Shown: in pieces, positions 33,777-42,253 of the stretch
Numbering within the stretch: the first letter of the stretch is position 1
How the letters are laid out: every line of letters starts with the position of its first letter
DNA from: Methylobacterium bullatum
GTDB lineage: Bacteria; Pseudomonadota; Alphaproteobacteria; Rhizobiales; Beijerinckiaceae
NCBI RefSeq assembly: GCF_014845095.1
Contig: NZ_NKUG01000144.1
Location: 1 to 64,000, forward strand
Direction: 5' to 3'
Length of the DNA: 64,000 nt
Position numbers and translations under genes: made by a program
The notes under the pieces: model-generated
The model's input: only the letters and a program-made list of their open reading frames with translations
Databases searched by the model: none
What the model was told of the DNA's origin: nothing

Positions 33777-34952
33777 ATGACCGCAGCACCAACGGCCTTC
33801 TCGACCACGCGGCTCATCGTGATCCTGGCCGTGGCCGGCTTTGCCAGTACCTTCGCCGGGCGCGCCATCGAGCCCCTCGTCGGCGTCCTCGCCCGCGATC
33901 TGCGCAGCGATCCACATACGGTCGCTTTGCTGTCGACGGCCTTCGCGCTGCCCTACGCCCTGATCCAGCCGATCCTAGGGCCGGTGGGGGATTCGCTGGG
34001 CAAGGAACGGGTCATCGCCGTCTGTCTCGGCATCCTCACTTTGGCACTCGCCGGATGCGCGCTCTCGGCGGATCTCACCGTGCTGTTCGGGCTGCGCGTG
34101 CTCGCGGGCGCGGCGGCGGGCGGCGTCATCCCGCTGGCGCTCGCTCTCATGGGGGACCGTATCCCGCTGGAGCGCCGACAGGTCGCCATCGGCCGCTTCC
34201 TCGTCGCCGTCATCCTCGGGCAATTGTCCGGCTCGACCTTCGCCGGTCTGATCGAGGCCGATGTCGGCTGGAAGGGCGTCTTCGCCATCACGGCGGCCAT
34301 CGCGGCGCTCGGCTGCGCGGCGGCGATCCTCGGCTTCGAATGGGCGGCCGGCGCGGCACCCAAGCGCTTCGCGTTGGGCGAGGCGGTGGCGCGCTACCGC
34401 ACCATCGTCGCCATTCCCCGTGCGCGGGTGCTGTTCGCCGCCGTGTTCATCGAGGCGATCGCGGTCTTCGGCATCTTCCCCCATCTCGCGCCGCTCATTG
34501 AGGCGCGCGGGGAGGGCGGCCCGCGCGAGGCCGGGCTGGCCCTGGCGGGCTTCGCCGCCGGCGGTTTGCTCTACTCGGCCTTCGTCGCCCTCCTCCTGCG
34601 GTTCCTCGGGATGCGCCGGATGCTGGTCGGCGGAGGCGCCATCTGCGCCGGCGCCCTCCTCGTCATCGGCAGCGCGGGAAGCTGGCAGGTGGATTGCGCG
34701 GCCCTCGTGGCGCTGGGCCTCGGCTTCTACATGCTCCACAACACCTTTCAGGTTCAGGTCACCGAAGTGGCGCCCACGGCCCGCGCCTCGGCGGTCTCCC
34801 TCCACGCCTTCTCGTTCTTCTGCGGACAGGCTCTGGGCGTGGCGATCCTCGGCGCGGCGCTTCAAGGCCTCGGCCAGTTCACCGCGCTCGCACTCTGCGC
34901 CCTCGTGATCCTGGGTGTCGGCACTCTCACCGGGAAGCTGCTCTCGCGGTAG
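33777..34952 (+). CDS. MFS transporter
   Basis: A 391-residue membrane protein with about 12 hydrophobic helices. The first pair contains FASTFAGRAIEPLVGVLARDL, and the loop 2-3 signature is PILGPVGDSLGKERVI. The N- and C-halves are separated by a cytoplasmic loop near RFALGEAVARYRTIVAIP. It resembles the DHA1-type drug/metabolite exporters. It starts 103 bp after the ADP-ribosylglycohydrolase gene and could share a transcript. The substrate is unknown. ATG 33777 overlaps an upstream TGA (GTGTGAATGA). Confidence 0.88.
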   Translation: MTAAPTAFSTTRLIVILAVAGFASTFAGRAIEPLVGVLARDLRSDPHTVALLSTAFALPYALIQPILGPVGDSLGKERVIAVCLGILTLALAGCALSADLTVLFGLRVLAGAAAGGVIPLALALMGDRIPLERRQVAIGRFLVAVILGQLSGSTFAGLIEADVGWKGVFAITAAIAALGCAAAILGFEWAAGAAPKRFALGEAVARYRTIVAIPRARVLFAAVFIEAIAVFGIFPHLAPLIEARGEGGPREAGLALAGFAAGGLLYSAFVALLLRFLGMRRMLVGGGAICAGALLVIGSAGSWQVDCAALVALGLGFYMLHNTFQVQVTEVAPTARASAVSLHAFSFFCGQALGVAILGAALQGLGQFTALALCALVILGVGTLTGKLLSR

Positions 34953-34982
34953 GATCACGCGCCCATCGTTGGGGGAGGCCGC

Positions 34983-35303
34983 CTACGTCTCCGGGAGCCC
35001 CGCATACCACTCGGCATAGGTCGTGTTCGCGACCATGCGGCGGTTCTGGTCGGGGGCGCCGTCCGTCCACCAGACGGGGCCGCGTTCGCCCAGACCGTGC
35101 TTGGCGGCGTCGACCGCCGCGCGGGCGCGCTTCATGTCGGCCTCGTCGCCCGAGCGCTTGGCCTCCTTCACCGCCCGCCGCGCATCCATCAATGCCTTGA
35201 CGAGGTGCTCCCGCTTCTCTTCGCTCAGGTTCGGATCGGTGCGCCGCCAGAGCCGTCCCTTGACGACGATGTAGCGGCCGTCGGGGGTCTCCAGCACTGG
35301 CAT
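34983..35303 (-). CDS. Conserved hypothetical protein, charged and helical
   Basis: A 106-residue soluble protein of unknown function. The N-terminus reads MPVLETPDGRYIVVKGRLWRRTDP (a beta-hairpin-like start). A Lys/Arg/Ala-rich helix follows (SEEKREHLVKALMDARRAVKEAKRSGDEADMKRARAAVDAAK), and the end is VWWTDGAPDQNRRMVANTTYAEWYAGLPET. Codon usage and the conserved-looking termini support it as a real gene, and I recall similar uncharacterised proteins in rhizobia and methylobacteria. It sits between the MFS gene and the metal-chelate ABC cluster on the same strand as the latter. Confidence 0.75.
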   Translation of the reverse strand: MPVLETPDGRYIVVKGRLWRRTDPNLSEEKREHLVKALMDARRAVKEAKRSGDEADMKRARAAVDAAKHGLGERGPVWWTDGAPDQNRRMVANTTYAEWYAGLPET

Positions 35304-35370
35304 CCGGTCTCCGTTCCCTCATCGACGCTCATCGGCACGGCAACGCGCGGGCGGGTGCCGGCGTGCCGCG

Positions 35371-36144
35371 TCAGCTGGGCAGGATCGGCGTGCAGACGAA
35401 GCGTCCGCTGCCCGGCAGGGGGACGATGGCGACGTCGATGCCGTAGAGGAGGCGCAGGGTCTCGGGCGTGACGGCCTCCTCCGGTCTGCCGAGTGCCAGG
35501 AGCCGGCCCTCGTGCAGGAGTGCGACCGTGTCGCAGAGGAAGGCGTGATCCGGGTCGTGGGTCGAGAGAACGATGCCCATGCCGCGTTCCTTGAGGCGCC
35601 GCACTTGGTCGAGGACGCGGGCCTGATTGCCGAAATCGAGACTGGCGGTGGGCTCGTCCATGACGAGGAAGCGGGGTTCTCCCGCCAGCGCCCGGGCGAT
35701 GAGGACGAGCTGGCGCTCGCCCCCGCTGATCTCCGTGTAACGCCGCTCGGACAGATGCCGGATGCCGAGGGTGGCGAGCGCCTCGAGGGCTATCGCCTCG
35801 TCCGCCCTGCCGGGAGCGGCGAAGGCACCGAGGCGGCTCGCCCGGCCCATCAGCACCACGTCCTGCACGCGGAAAGGAAAGAAGGCGGCATGGGCCTGGG
35901 GCACGTAGGCGACGCTGCGCGCGAACCGCGCCCGCGACCAGGTGGTCACATCCTCGCCGTCGAGGGTGATCCGCCCGGCTTTCGCGGGGAGCAGGCCGAG
36001 GAGGGTCTTGAACAGGGTGGTCTTGCCGCCGCCATTCGGACCCAGAAGGCCGAGCACCTCGCCCGCCTTCAAGGTGAAGCCGATGCCCACGCCGAGGGGC
36101 TTCGTGCCGTAGCCGAAGGCGAGGTTCTGGACTTCCAGGCTCAA
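35371..36144 (-). CDS. ABC transporter ATP-binding protein (FecE/BtuD-type)
   Basis: A 257-residue ATPase of an iron-chelate/cobalamin/molybdate-type importer. It has Walker A GPNGGGKTT, signature ISGGERQLVLIARALA, Walker B FLVMDEPTASLD and a switch His in STHDPDH. Its ATG overlaps the permease stop by four bases, giving the order SBP-permease-ATPase (37.2-38.3, 36.1-37.2 and 35.4-36.1 kb) on the minus strand. It provides energy for uptake of a metal chelate. Confidence 0.92.
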   Translation of the reverse strand: MSLEVQNLAFGYGTKPLGVGIGFTLKAGEVLGLLGPNGGGKTTLFKTLLGLLPAKAGRITLDGEDVTTWSRARFARSVAYVPQAHAAFFPFRVQDVVLMGRASRLGAFAAPGRADEAIALEALATLGIRHLSERRYTEISGGERQLVLIARALAGEPRFLVMDEPTASLDFGNQARVLDQVRRLKERGMGIVLSTHDPDHAFLCDTVALLHEGRLLALGRPEEAVTPETLRLLYGIDVAIVPLPGSGRFVCTPILPS

Positions 36145-37181
36145 GCCCAGCCCCCCTTCGCGGTGGCCAGGAGCCAGAGGAAGAACGGTGCGCCGATGAG
36201 CGCGGTGAGGATGCCCAGCGGCACCTCGATCGGCGCGACGGTGCGGGCGACGAGATCCACCGCCAGGAGGTAGCCCGCCCCCATCAGGAGGGAGGCCGGC
36301 AGCAGGCGGCGGAAGTCCGGCCCGACGATCAGCCGGGCCACATGCGGGATGATGAGGCCGATCCAGCCGATCACGCCGGTGACGGAGACGGCGGCCGCGG
36401 TCACCAGGGTCGCGGCGGCGATGAAGAGCGGGCGCAGCAGGCGCGTCTCGACGCCCAGCGCCCTGGCCTCTTCCTCACCGAGACTCATCAGGTTCATCCG
36501 CCAGGCGAACAGGACGAGGGGCAGCAGGCCGAGCACCATCGCCGGCAGGATCGCGCCGACATCGCCGAGGGTGACGGAAGCGAGGCTGCCGAGCAGCCAA
36601 TAGGTGATGGCGGGCAGCTGGTTGTAGGGGTCGGCCAGCACCTTCAGCAGTGAGATCGCTGAGCCGAGGACGGCCCCGATGGCGACGCCGGCGAGCACCA
36701 GGGTCAGTACCGGATCGTGCCGTCGCACCGCGAGGCCCACCGCGTAGACCGCGCCCACGGCGAGCAATCCCCCGGCGAAAGCGAGGAGCTGGATCGCACC
36801 CACGGGGAGCGAGAGAAAGATGCCGAGCACGGCGCCGAGGCTCGCGCCGGCCGAGACCCCGAGGATGTCGGGCGAGACCAGGGGATTGCGGAACAGGCCC
36901 TGGTAGGTCGAGCCCGCCGCGGCCAGGGCCGCGCCGACGACGAGGCTCGCTGCCACGCGCGGCAGGCGCACCTGCAGCACGACGATCTGCGCGGTCGGAT
37001 CGATGGAGGAGGAGAGCCCAAGCAGCTTCGCCCAGAGGATGCGCGCCACGTCGGCGATGGGCACGGAGTACTTGCCCGTTGCCAGGGAGACGAGAACGAG
37101 GAGCAGCAGCGCGAGAAGCGGTAGCACGCCCGCCACGGCGAGGCGCAAGGCAGGCCGGGCGGCGAGGGAGGAGGCTGTCAC
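36141..37181 (-). CDS. FecCD-family ABC transporter permease
   Basis: A 346-residue inner-membrane protein with about 10 helices. Family motifs are LPRVAASLVVGAALAAAGSTYQGLFRNPLVSPDILGVSAGAS (in shorter pieces across about 75-115), ALSVTGVIGWIGLIIPHVAR-like text in the C-terminal third, and a final FFLWLLATAKGG. It belongs to the BtuC/FhuB/HI1471 type and forms a homodimer with two ATPases. The GTG start overlaps the upstream SBP stop as GTGA. Its ATPase partner starts within the final codon. Confidence 0.93.
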   Translation of the reverse strand: MTASSLAARPALRLAVAGVLPLLALLLLVLVSLATGKYSVPIADVARILWAKLLGLSSSIDPTAQIVVLQVRLPRVAASLVVGAALAAAGSTYQGLFRNPLVSPDILGVSAGASLGAVLGIFLSLPVGAIQLLAFAGGLLAVGAVYAVGLAVRRHDPVLTLVLAGVAIGAVLGSAISLLKVLADPYNQLPAITYWLLGSLASVTLGDVGAILPAMVLGLLPLVLFAWRMNLMSLGEEEARALGVETRLLRPLFIAAATLVTAAAVSVTGVIGWIGLIIPHVARLIVGPDFRRLLPASLLMGAGYLLAVDLVARTVAPIEVPLGILTALIGAPFFLWLLATAKGGWA

Positions 37182-38275
37182 GGGCGTGCGGCCCCTGCAT
37201 CCTTCAGCAGGGTTTCCAACTGCGCCGCGTCGAGGTCCACATGGTAGAAGCGCCTGTAGAAATCGCGCGTGATGCCCTCCATCGGTTCGGGAAAGAGGTC
37301 GGGATACAGCCGGGCCGCGAGCCAGCGCAGGCCGATCAGGCGGTTGATCCCCGGCGGGGAATCGAACCAGCCGAAGGGCAGGCGCGGTGTCTGGTAGACT
37401 CGGCCGGCCCGCACGGCCCGTAGCGTGCTCCAGAGCGGATCGGTGGCTATGGCCCGGTAGAAGGCGGGGTCGAGGGTGACGATGGCGTCGGGATCCCAGG
37501 CCAGGACCTGTTCCGGCGAGATCGTGGTGAGTCCCGCAGCGCCCCCGCCCTCCGCGACATTGCGAGCGCCGGCCAGGTCGAGGATCTCGGTATTGATCGA
37601 GCCCGAAACCCCCGTCTCCAGGCCGCGAGGCCCGCGGGCGTAATAGACGCGCTGCCGCCGGTCGGCGGGGACCGAGGCGATCCGGCCCTTCACCTCGGCG
37701 ATCATCGCCTCCGCATGGGTAGCGAGATCGCTGGCGCGCTCCGGGACGCCGATGAGTTCCCCGAGCTTGGCATAGGTCTCGGACGTGCGGTCGATGGCGC
37801 CGTCGAGGAGAATGTACGGAATGCCCGTCTGGGCCTGAACCCGGTCGGCGAGGGAGACATAGGTCGGCGCCGTGCTGCCCACGTCGATGATGAGATCCGG
37901 CTTCAGGGTCAGCACGGCCTCGACATTGGCGGTGTTGCCCTTGCCCGTCAGCCGGCCGTAGGCGGGCAGGCCACGCGTCTCCGGCGTCAGGAAGGCGGCC
38001 TCGTCGGGGGAGGGGGCGCGGACCCAGCCGATCATGGTCTTTGGGGCCAGGGTGTAGAGCAGTACCGAGGCCGGCGGACCGGCGGCGAGGATGCGGCGCG
38101 CACGCTCCGGCACCTCCACCGTTCGCCCGGCCGCATCGACGAAGGGGCGGGCAAAAGCCGCCTCCACGGAGAGGGCGAGGCCCGCCAGAGTTATCGCGAC
38201 CGCCACGAGCGCCTGCAAAGCACGGGACGGAACGTGGTTCCGGGCGGTGGCCGGCGGGATGAAGCGAAGGATCAT
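37178..38275 (-). CDS. Periplasmic substrate-binding protein of a metal-chelate ABC importer
   Basis: A 365-residue class III binding protein. The signal peptide is at about 13-42 (ALQALVAVAITLAGLALSVEAAFA). The mature start RPFVDAAGRTVEVPERARRILA is the FecB/BtuF/MolA signature. Two lobes are joined by a long helix (DRTSETYAKLGELIG region). The C-terminal motif FGWFDSPPGINRLIGLRWLA is shared by the molybdate/tungstate- and iron-type MolA-like group. No TonB-dependent receptor or cobalamin riboswitch is visible nearby, so the substrate (iron chelate, molybdate, cobalamin or other) cannot be named. It is divergent from ugd. Confidence 0.9.
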   Translation of the reverse strand: MILRFIPPATARNHVPSRALQALVAVAITLAGLALSVEAAFARPFVDAAGRTVEVPERARRILAAGPPASVLLYTLAPKTMIGWVRAPSPDEAAFLTPETRGLPAYGRLTGKGNTANVEAVLTLKPDLIIDVGSTAPTYVSLADRVQAQTGIPYILLDGAIDRTSETYAKLGELIGVPERASDLATHAEAMIAEVKGRIASVPADRRQRVYYARGPRGLETGVSGSINTEILDLAGARNVAEGGGAAGLTTISPEQVLAWDPDAIVTLDPAFYRAIATDPLWSTLRAVRAGRVYQTPRLPFGWFDSPPGINRLIGLRWLAARLYPDLFPEPMEGITRDFYRRFYHVDLDAAQLETLLKDAGAARP

Positions 38276-38537
38276 GGCCTGGATCGTATCATGGCGACGG
38301 GCGCGGCGCTCCGTGACGCACGCGCCCGGAACCGAGGCCGCCGTACCCTCTCGTTTGTCATCCGCAGGGGGCTGCTATACAGCCCCGGCCTACCGATCCG
38401 CCCGGCGGAGGTGGAGGCTTCGGGACCTGCCGACGTGATGGTCGGCCATCCTCCCGGTCCGTCATGGATCTGTCACCGCCGGCGGCGAGAGACGGTTGGT
38501 CGAGACGCCTGATCGAGGCGGCCGAGGAGAGAGCCTG

Positions 38538-39854
38538 ATGAAGATCGCGATGATCGGCGCGGGGTATGTCGGCCTGGTCTCCGGTGCGTGCTTCGCCGAT
38601 TTCGGCCACACGGTCTGTTGCGTCGACAACGATCCGGCAAAGATCGAAGCGCTCGAGCAGGGGCGCATCCCGATCTTCGAGCCGGGCCTCAACACGCTGG
38701 TGGCCGACAATGTCCGCCAGAACCGCCTGACCTTCACCACCGACCTGACGAGCGCGGTGGCCGCCGCCGACACGGTGTTCATCGCGGTGGGCACGCCGTC
38801 CCGGCGGGGCGACGGCTTCGCCGATCTCTCCTACGTCTATGCGGCGGCCCGCGACATCGCCGCCGCGCTCACCGGCTATACGGTGGTGGTAACCAAATCC
38901 ACGGTTCCCGTCGGCACCGGCGACGAGGTCGAGCGCATCATCCGCGAGGCGCGGCCCGATGCGGATTTCGCCGTGGTGTCGAACCCGGAATTCCTGCGCG
39001 AAGGCGCGGCGATCGGCGATTTCAAGCGGCCCGACCGCATCGTCATCGGGGCCGACGACGCCCGCGCGGCCAACGTGATGAACGAGGTCTACCGCCCGCT
39101 CTATCTCAACCAGGCGCCGATCCTCGTCACCGGCCGGCGCACGGCCGAGCTGACGAAATACGCCGCCAACGCGTTCCTCGCCACCAAGATCACGTTCATC
39201 AACGAGATCGCCGATCTCTGCGAGCAGGTCGGCGCCAATGTGCAGGAGGTCGCCCGTGGCATCGGCCTCGACAACCGCATCGGCTCGAAATTCCTGCATG
39301 CCGGGCCGGGCTATGGCGGCTCGTGCTTCCCGAAGGATACCCTGGCGCTGGTGAAGACCGCTCAGGATTGCGGCACGCCGATCCGGCTGGTGGAGGCGGT
39401 GGTCGCCGTCAACGACCAGCGCAAGCGGGCCATGGCCCGCAAGATCGTCACCGCCTGCGGCGGCTCGGTGCGCGGCAAGACCATCGCGCTGCTGGGCCTC
39501 ACCTTCAAGCCGAACACCGACGACATGCGCGATGCGCCGTCCCTCTCCATCGTCGCCGGCCTGCAGGATGCCGGCGCGCGCATCCGCGCCCATGATCCGG
39601 AGGGGATGGAGGGCGCGAAGCACCTGATGCCGGACATCGCCTATGCCGACGACCCCTATTCCTGCGCCGAAGGGGCGGACGCCCTCGTCATCGTCACCGA
39701 GTGGAACGCCTTCCGCGCCCTCGACTGGGCGTTGCTCGCCGATAGCATGGCCGTCCGGGTGGTGGTGGACCTGCGCAACGTCTACCGGGGCGAGGACGTG
39801 GCTCGCCACGGCTTCCACTATGTCGGCATCGGCGTTCCGACGCCGGAGGCGTGA
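38538..39854 (+). CDS. ugd: UDP-glucose 6-dehydrogenase
   Basis: A 438-residue enzyme oxidising UDP-glucose twice to UDP-glucuronate, a precursor of exopolysaccharide and lipid decoration. It has the N-terminal NAD-binding loop GAGYVGLVSGACFADFGH, the catalytic thiohemiacetal Cys263 in GYGGSCFPKD, and a C-terminal UDP-binding domain (GLTFKPNTDDMRDAPS). Length is standard for bacterial Ugd. ATG 38538 has a GGAGAGAG site; the upstream extension is rejected. It stands alone with no adjacent glycosyltransferase genes. Confidence 0.95.
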   Translation: MKIAMIGAGYVGLVSGACFADFGHTVCCVDNDPAKIEALEQGRIPIFEPGLNTLVADNVRQNRLTFTTDLTSAVAAADTVFIAVGTPSRRGDGFADLSYVYAAARDIAAALTGYTVVVTKSTVPVGTGDEVERIIREARPDADFAVVSNPEFLREGAAIGDFKRPDRIVIGADDARAANVMNEVYRPLYLNQAPILVTGRRTAELTKYAANAFLATKITFINEIADLCEQVGANVQEVARGIGLDNRIGSKFLHAGPGYGGSCFPKDTLALVKTAQDCGTPIRLVEAVVAVNDQRKRAMARKIVTACGGSVRGKTIALLGLTFKPNTDDMRDAPSLSIVAGLQDAGARIRAHDPEGMEGAKHLMPDIAYADDPYSCAEGADALVIVTEWNAFRALDWALLADSMAVRVVVDLRNVYRGEDVARHGFHYVGIGVPTPEA

Positions 39855-39949
39855 GCTAAGGGGAGAGGACGCCTTTTCGCGTCCCGAGGCCTCGTTTCCG
39901 ACCCGCGCTCGTTCAATGAGCCGATATCGATCTCGTCGAAGGAGGGTTC

Positions 39950-41131
39950 TCAAGCGAACCCGGTTTTGCGGTCTGCCAGGACCAAGAGACCGACGAAGGC
40001 CAGCAGCCCCACGAGGCTCCAGGGCAGGGCGGCGGCACCGCCGGATTGAAGCAAGAGGCCTCCGAGCACGCCGCCCCCGGCGATCGCGAGGTTCCAGGCG
40101 GTGACGATCATCGATTGGGCCACGTCGGCGGTCTTTCCCGAAATCCGTGCCGAGGCCGTCTGGAAAAGGGATGCCGCCCCGCCAAAGGCGACACCCCATA
40201 CCGATACGGCCACCAGCACGGCCCATCGGGTGTCACCGAGGATGGCGAGAACCAGTCCCGCGCCGCAGAAAGCGGCGATGCTGATCTGCGTGAGCGTCCG
40301 CAGGCTCCGGTCGATCCGGGATCCCACGATCCAGATTCCCACCAGCGCGGCGAGGCCGAACAGCAGCAGCACGGCATCGGTGCGGGAGGCCAGGCCGGAG
40401 CGGGCGAGGAAGGGCGCGACATAGGTGTAGAGGATGTTGTGAGCCAGCACGAAGCCCAGCGTCACCGCCAGCACCGTCTTCAGGCCCGGCAGGGCGATGA
40501 CCTCGGCGAGGGGGAGTCTGCGGTCATGGGCTTCGCCCTCGAAGTCAGGGACCTTCCAGGCGATCCAGCCGACCAGCACGACGCTGAGACCGCTCAGGAT
40601 AGTAAAGACCGGGCGCCATCCGACGAGACCACCGAGCAACGTCCCGGCCGGAATACCGATCGACAGGGCCAAGGGCGCGCCGACCATGGCGATGGAGATG
40701 GCGCGGCCCCTCAGATGTTCAGGGGCCATGCGGCCGGCATAGCCGGCGAGCAGGGACCAGACGAGCCCCGCGAAGAGCCCGGCGATGAAGCGGGCGGCCA
40801 GCATCAGCCTGTAATCGGTCGACGACGCCGTCACGGCATTGACCACGAGGAAGCCGCCCATGGCCAGCATGAGGAGCGGTCGCCGTCGCCATGTCCGGGT
40901 TGCCGCCGTGAGCGGAATGGCCGCGACAAGAGAGCCGATCGCGTAGGCGGTGACGAGTTGTCCGACCATGGCCTCGGACACGCCGAGATCCGAGCTCATG
41001 AGCGGGAGCAGTCCGGCGGGCAGGGCTTCGGTCAGGATGGTGAGGAAGCCCGCCATCGCCAGGGCCGAAAGGCCGACGACCGGCAAGCGGGTTGCGCCCG
41101 GCGCCACGGGCGGGGTGATCGTTTCAGCCAT
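39950..41131 (-). CDS. MFS transporter (AraJ/Bcr-like, DHA1 family)
   Basis: A 393-residue 12-helix exporter. Typical segments are LTEALPAGLLPLMSSDLGVSE (helix 1-2 loop), GSLVAAIPLTAATRTWRRRPLL (motif A area) and ALSIGIPAGTLLGGLVGWRPVF (motif C, helix 5), which marks DHA1 antiporters such as arabinose or drug exporters. ATG 41131 is preferred over a longer frame up to 41191. It is divergent from a LysR gene (128 bp apart) containing an inverted repeat, so LysR-mediated induction by its substrate is likely. Confidence 0.9.
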   Translation of the reverse strand: MAETITPPVAPGATRLPVVGLSALAMAGFLTILTEALPAGLLPLMSSDLGVSEAMVGQLVTAYAIGSLVAAIPLTAATRTWRRRPLLMLAMGGFLVVNAVTASSTDYRLMLAARFIAGLFAGLVWSLLAGYAGRMAPEHLRGRAISIAMVGAPLALSIGIPAGTLLGGLVGWRPVFTILSGLSVVLVGWIAWKVPDFEGEAHDRRLPLAEVIALPGLKTVLAVTLGFVLAHNILYTYVAPFLARSGLASRTDAVLLLFGLAALVGIWIVGSRIDRSLRTLTQISIAAFCGAGLVLAILGDTRWAVLVAVSVWGVAFGGAASLFQTASARISGKTADVAQSMIVTAWNLAIAGGGVLGGLLLQSGGAAALPWSLVGLLAFVGLLVLADRKTGFA

Positions 41132-41211
41132 TGGATCGGTCCGTCGAGAGGCGGTCCGAGCGACCGCGTCATCGGCGATACCCCTCTGCAATGGAGCGAA
41201 AAATACTCTAT

Positions 41212-41231
41212 CGTTCCGGTTTATCCGGACG
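41212..41231. promoter_or_regulatory. Inverted repeat in the MFS/LysR divergent region
   Basis: CGTTCCGG (41212-41219) and CCGGACG (41225-41231) are inverted copies around TTTAT, apart from one extra T. It lies 29 bp upstream of the LysR start, where a LysR-type autoregulatory site is expected. Confidence 0.35.
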
Positions 41232-41259
41232 TTGGTGTCCGCAATCGTGGGACGATACC

Positions 41260-42159
41260 GTGGACACTCTGTCCGCCCTCAACGTTTTCCTACAAGCAGC
41301 TGAGGCTGGAAGCTTCGTCGAGGCCGCCCGGCGGCTCGGAGTTTCTCCCTCGGCGGTGGGCAAGGCCATCGCGCGGCTGGAGCTGCGGTTGGGCACCCGT
41401 CTGTTTCACCGCAGCACCCGCAGCATCGCCCTGACGGCGGAAGGCAGCCTGCTCTTGGAGCGCAGCCGCCGCATCTTTGCCGAGGTCGATGCCGCGACCC
41501 GCGAGATGTCCTTGTCACAGGAGAGGCCGCGGGGACGGCTGCGGATCAGCCTTCCGCTGGTGGGGATGCTGTTGATGCCGTCCCTGTCCGCCTTCATGCG
41601 CGCATATCCGGATGTCGAGCTCGACCTCGATTTCACCGATCGCGTCGTCGATGTAGTGGAGGAGGGGTTCGACGCGGTCGTGCGGACTGGCGAGGTCTCC
41701 GATTCCCGGCTGATGACGCGCATGCTCGGGCAATTCGAGCACAGGGTCGTGGGGGCGCCGGAATACTTCGATAGGATGGGATACCCGAACATACCGGAGG
41801 ATCTCGCCGGGCATGCCTGCCTGCAGCACCGCTATCCCTCGAACGGCAAGCTGGAGCGATGGCCTCTCTACCGGGGCGATATCTTCGTCGGAGGCGATGT
41901 GCCGGTCGCGTTGACGGCGAGCACGCTCGAGCCGCTGATCTATCTGGCGGAGCGGGGACAGGGCGTCACCTGCGTCCCTCTCTTCACCATCCGGCCGCAG
42001 ATCGAAGCCAGTCTGCTCCTGCCGGTTCTGACCCCTTACATCAAAAGCACGGGCAAGCTCAGGATCGTCTGGCCCTCGAGCCGGCAGGTGAGCCCCAAAG
42101 TTCGCGCCTTCGTCGATTTCCTGGCTACCGATCTCACGGTGTCGGAGCGCACTGCCTGA
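41260..42159 (+). CDS. LysR family transcriptional regulator
   Basis: A 299-residue LTTR. The HTH is at residues about 3-60 (DTLSALNVFLQAAEAGSFVEAARRLGVSPSAVGKAIARLELRLGTRLFHRSTRSIALTAEG in shorter overlapping parts). The periplasmic-binding-like effector domain spans about 90-295 (GRLRISLPLVGMLLMPSLSAFM and VVRTGEVSDSRLMTRML). It belongs to the group that includes DsdC/YafC-like regulators of efflux and dehydrogenase genes. GTG 41260, eight bases after GGGA, starts right before the HTH; the ATG at 41191 would add a non-conserved leader. It likely controls the divergent MFS exporter. Confidence 0.9.
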   Translation: MDTLSALNVFLQAAEAGSFVEAARRLGVSPSAVGKAIARLELRLGTRLFHRSTRSIALTAEGSLLLERSRRIFAEVDAATREMSLSQERPRGRLRISLPLVGMLLMPSLSAFMRAYPDVELDLDFTDRVVDVVEEGFDAVVRTGEVSDSRLMTRMLGQFEHRVVGAPEYFDRMGYPNIPEDLAGHACLQHRYPSNGKLERWPLYRGDIFVGGDVPVALTASTLEPLIYLAERGQGVTCVPLFTIRPQIEASLLLPVLTPYIKSTGKLRIVWPSSRQVSPKVRAFVDFLATDLTVSERTA

Positions 42160-42253
42160 TCAAGCGTGATGCGACCTGCCGCATCCTCGTGCATGCCGGC
42201 AGCACGAGGGATGGAGACCGGTCGTCGAACCCGATCTCCATCCCGCCGTGATC

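Noticed and set aside
38276-38537. Possible cobalamin riboswitch upstream of the metal-chelate ABC operon
   Set aside because: No B12-box sequence or recognisable fold could be found in the divergent region.
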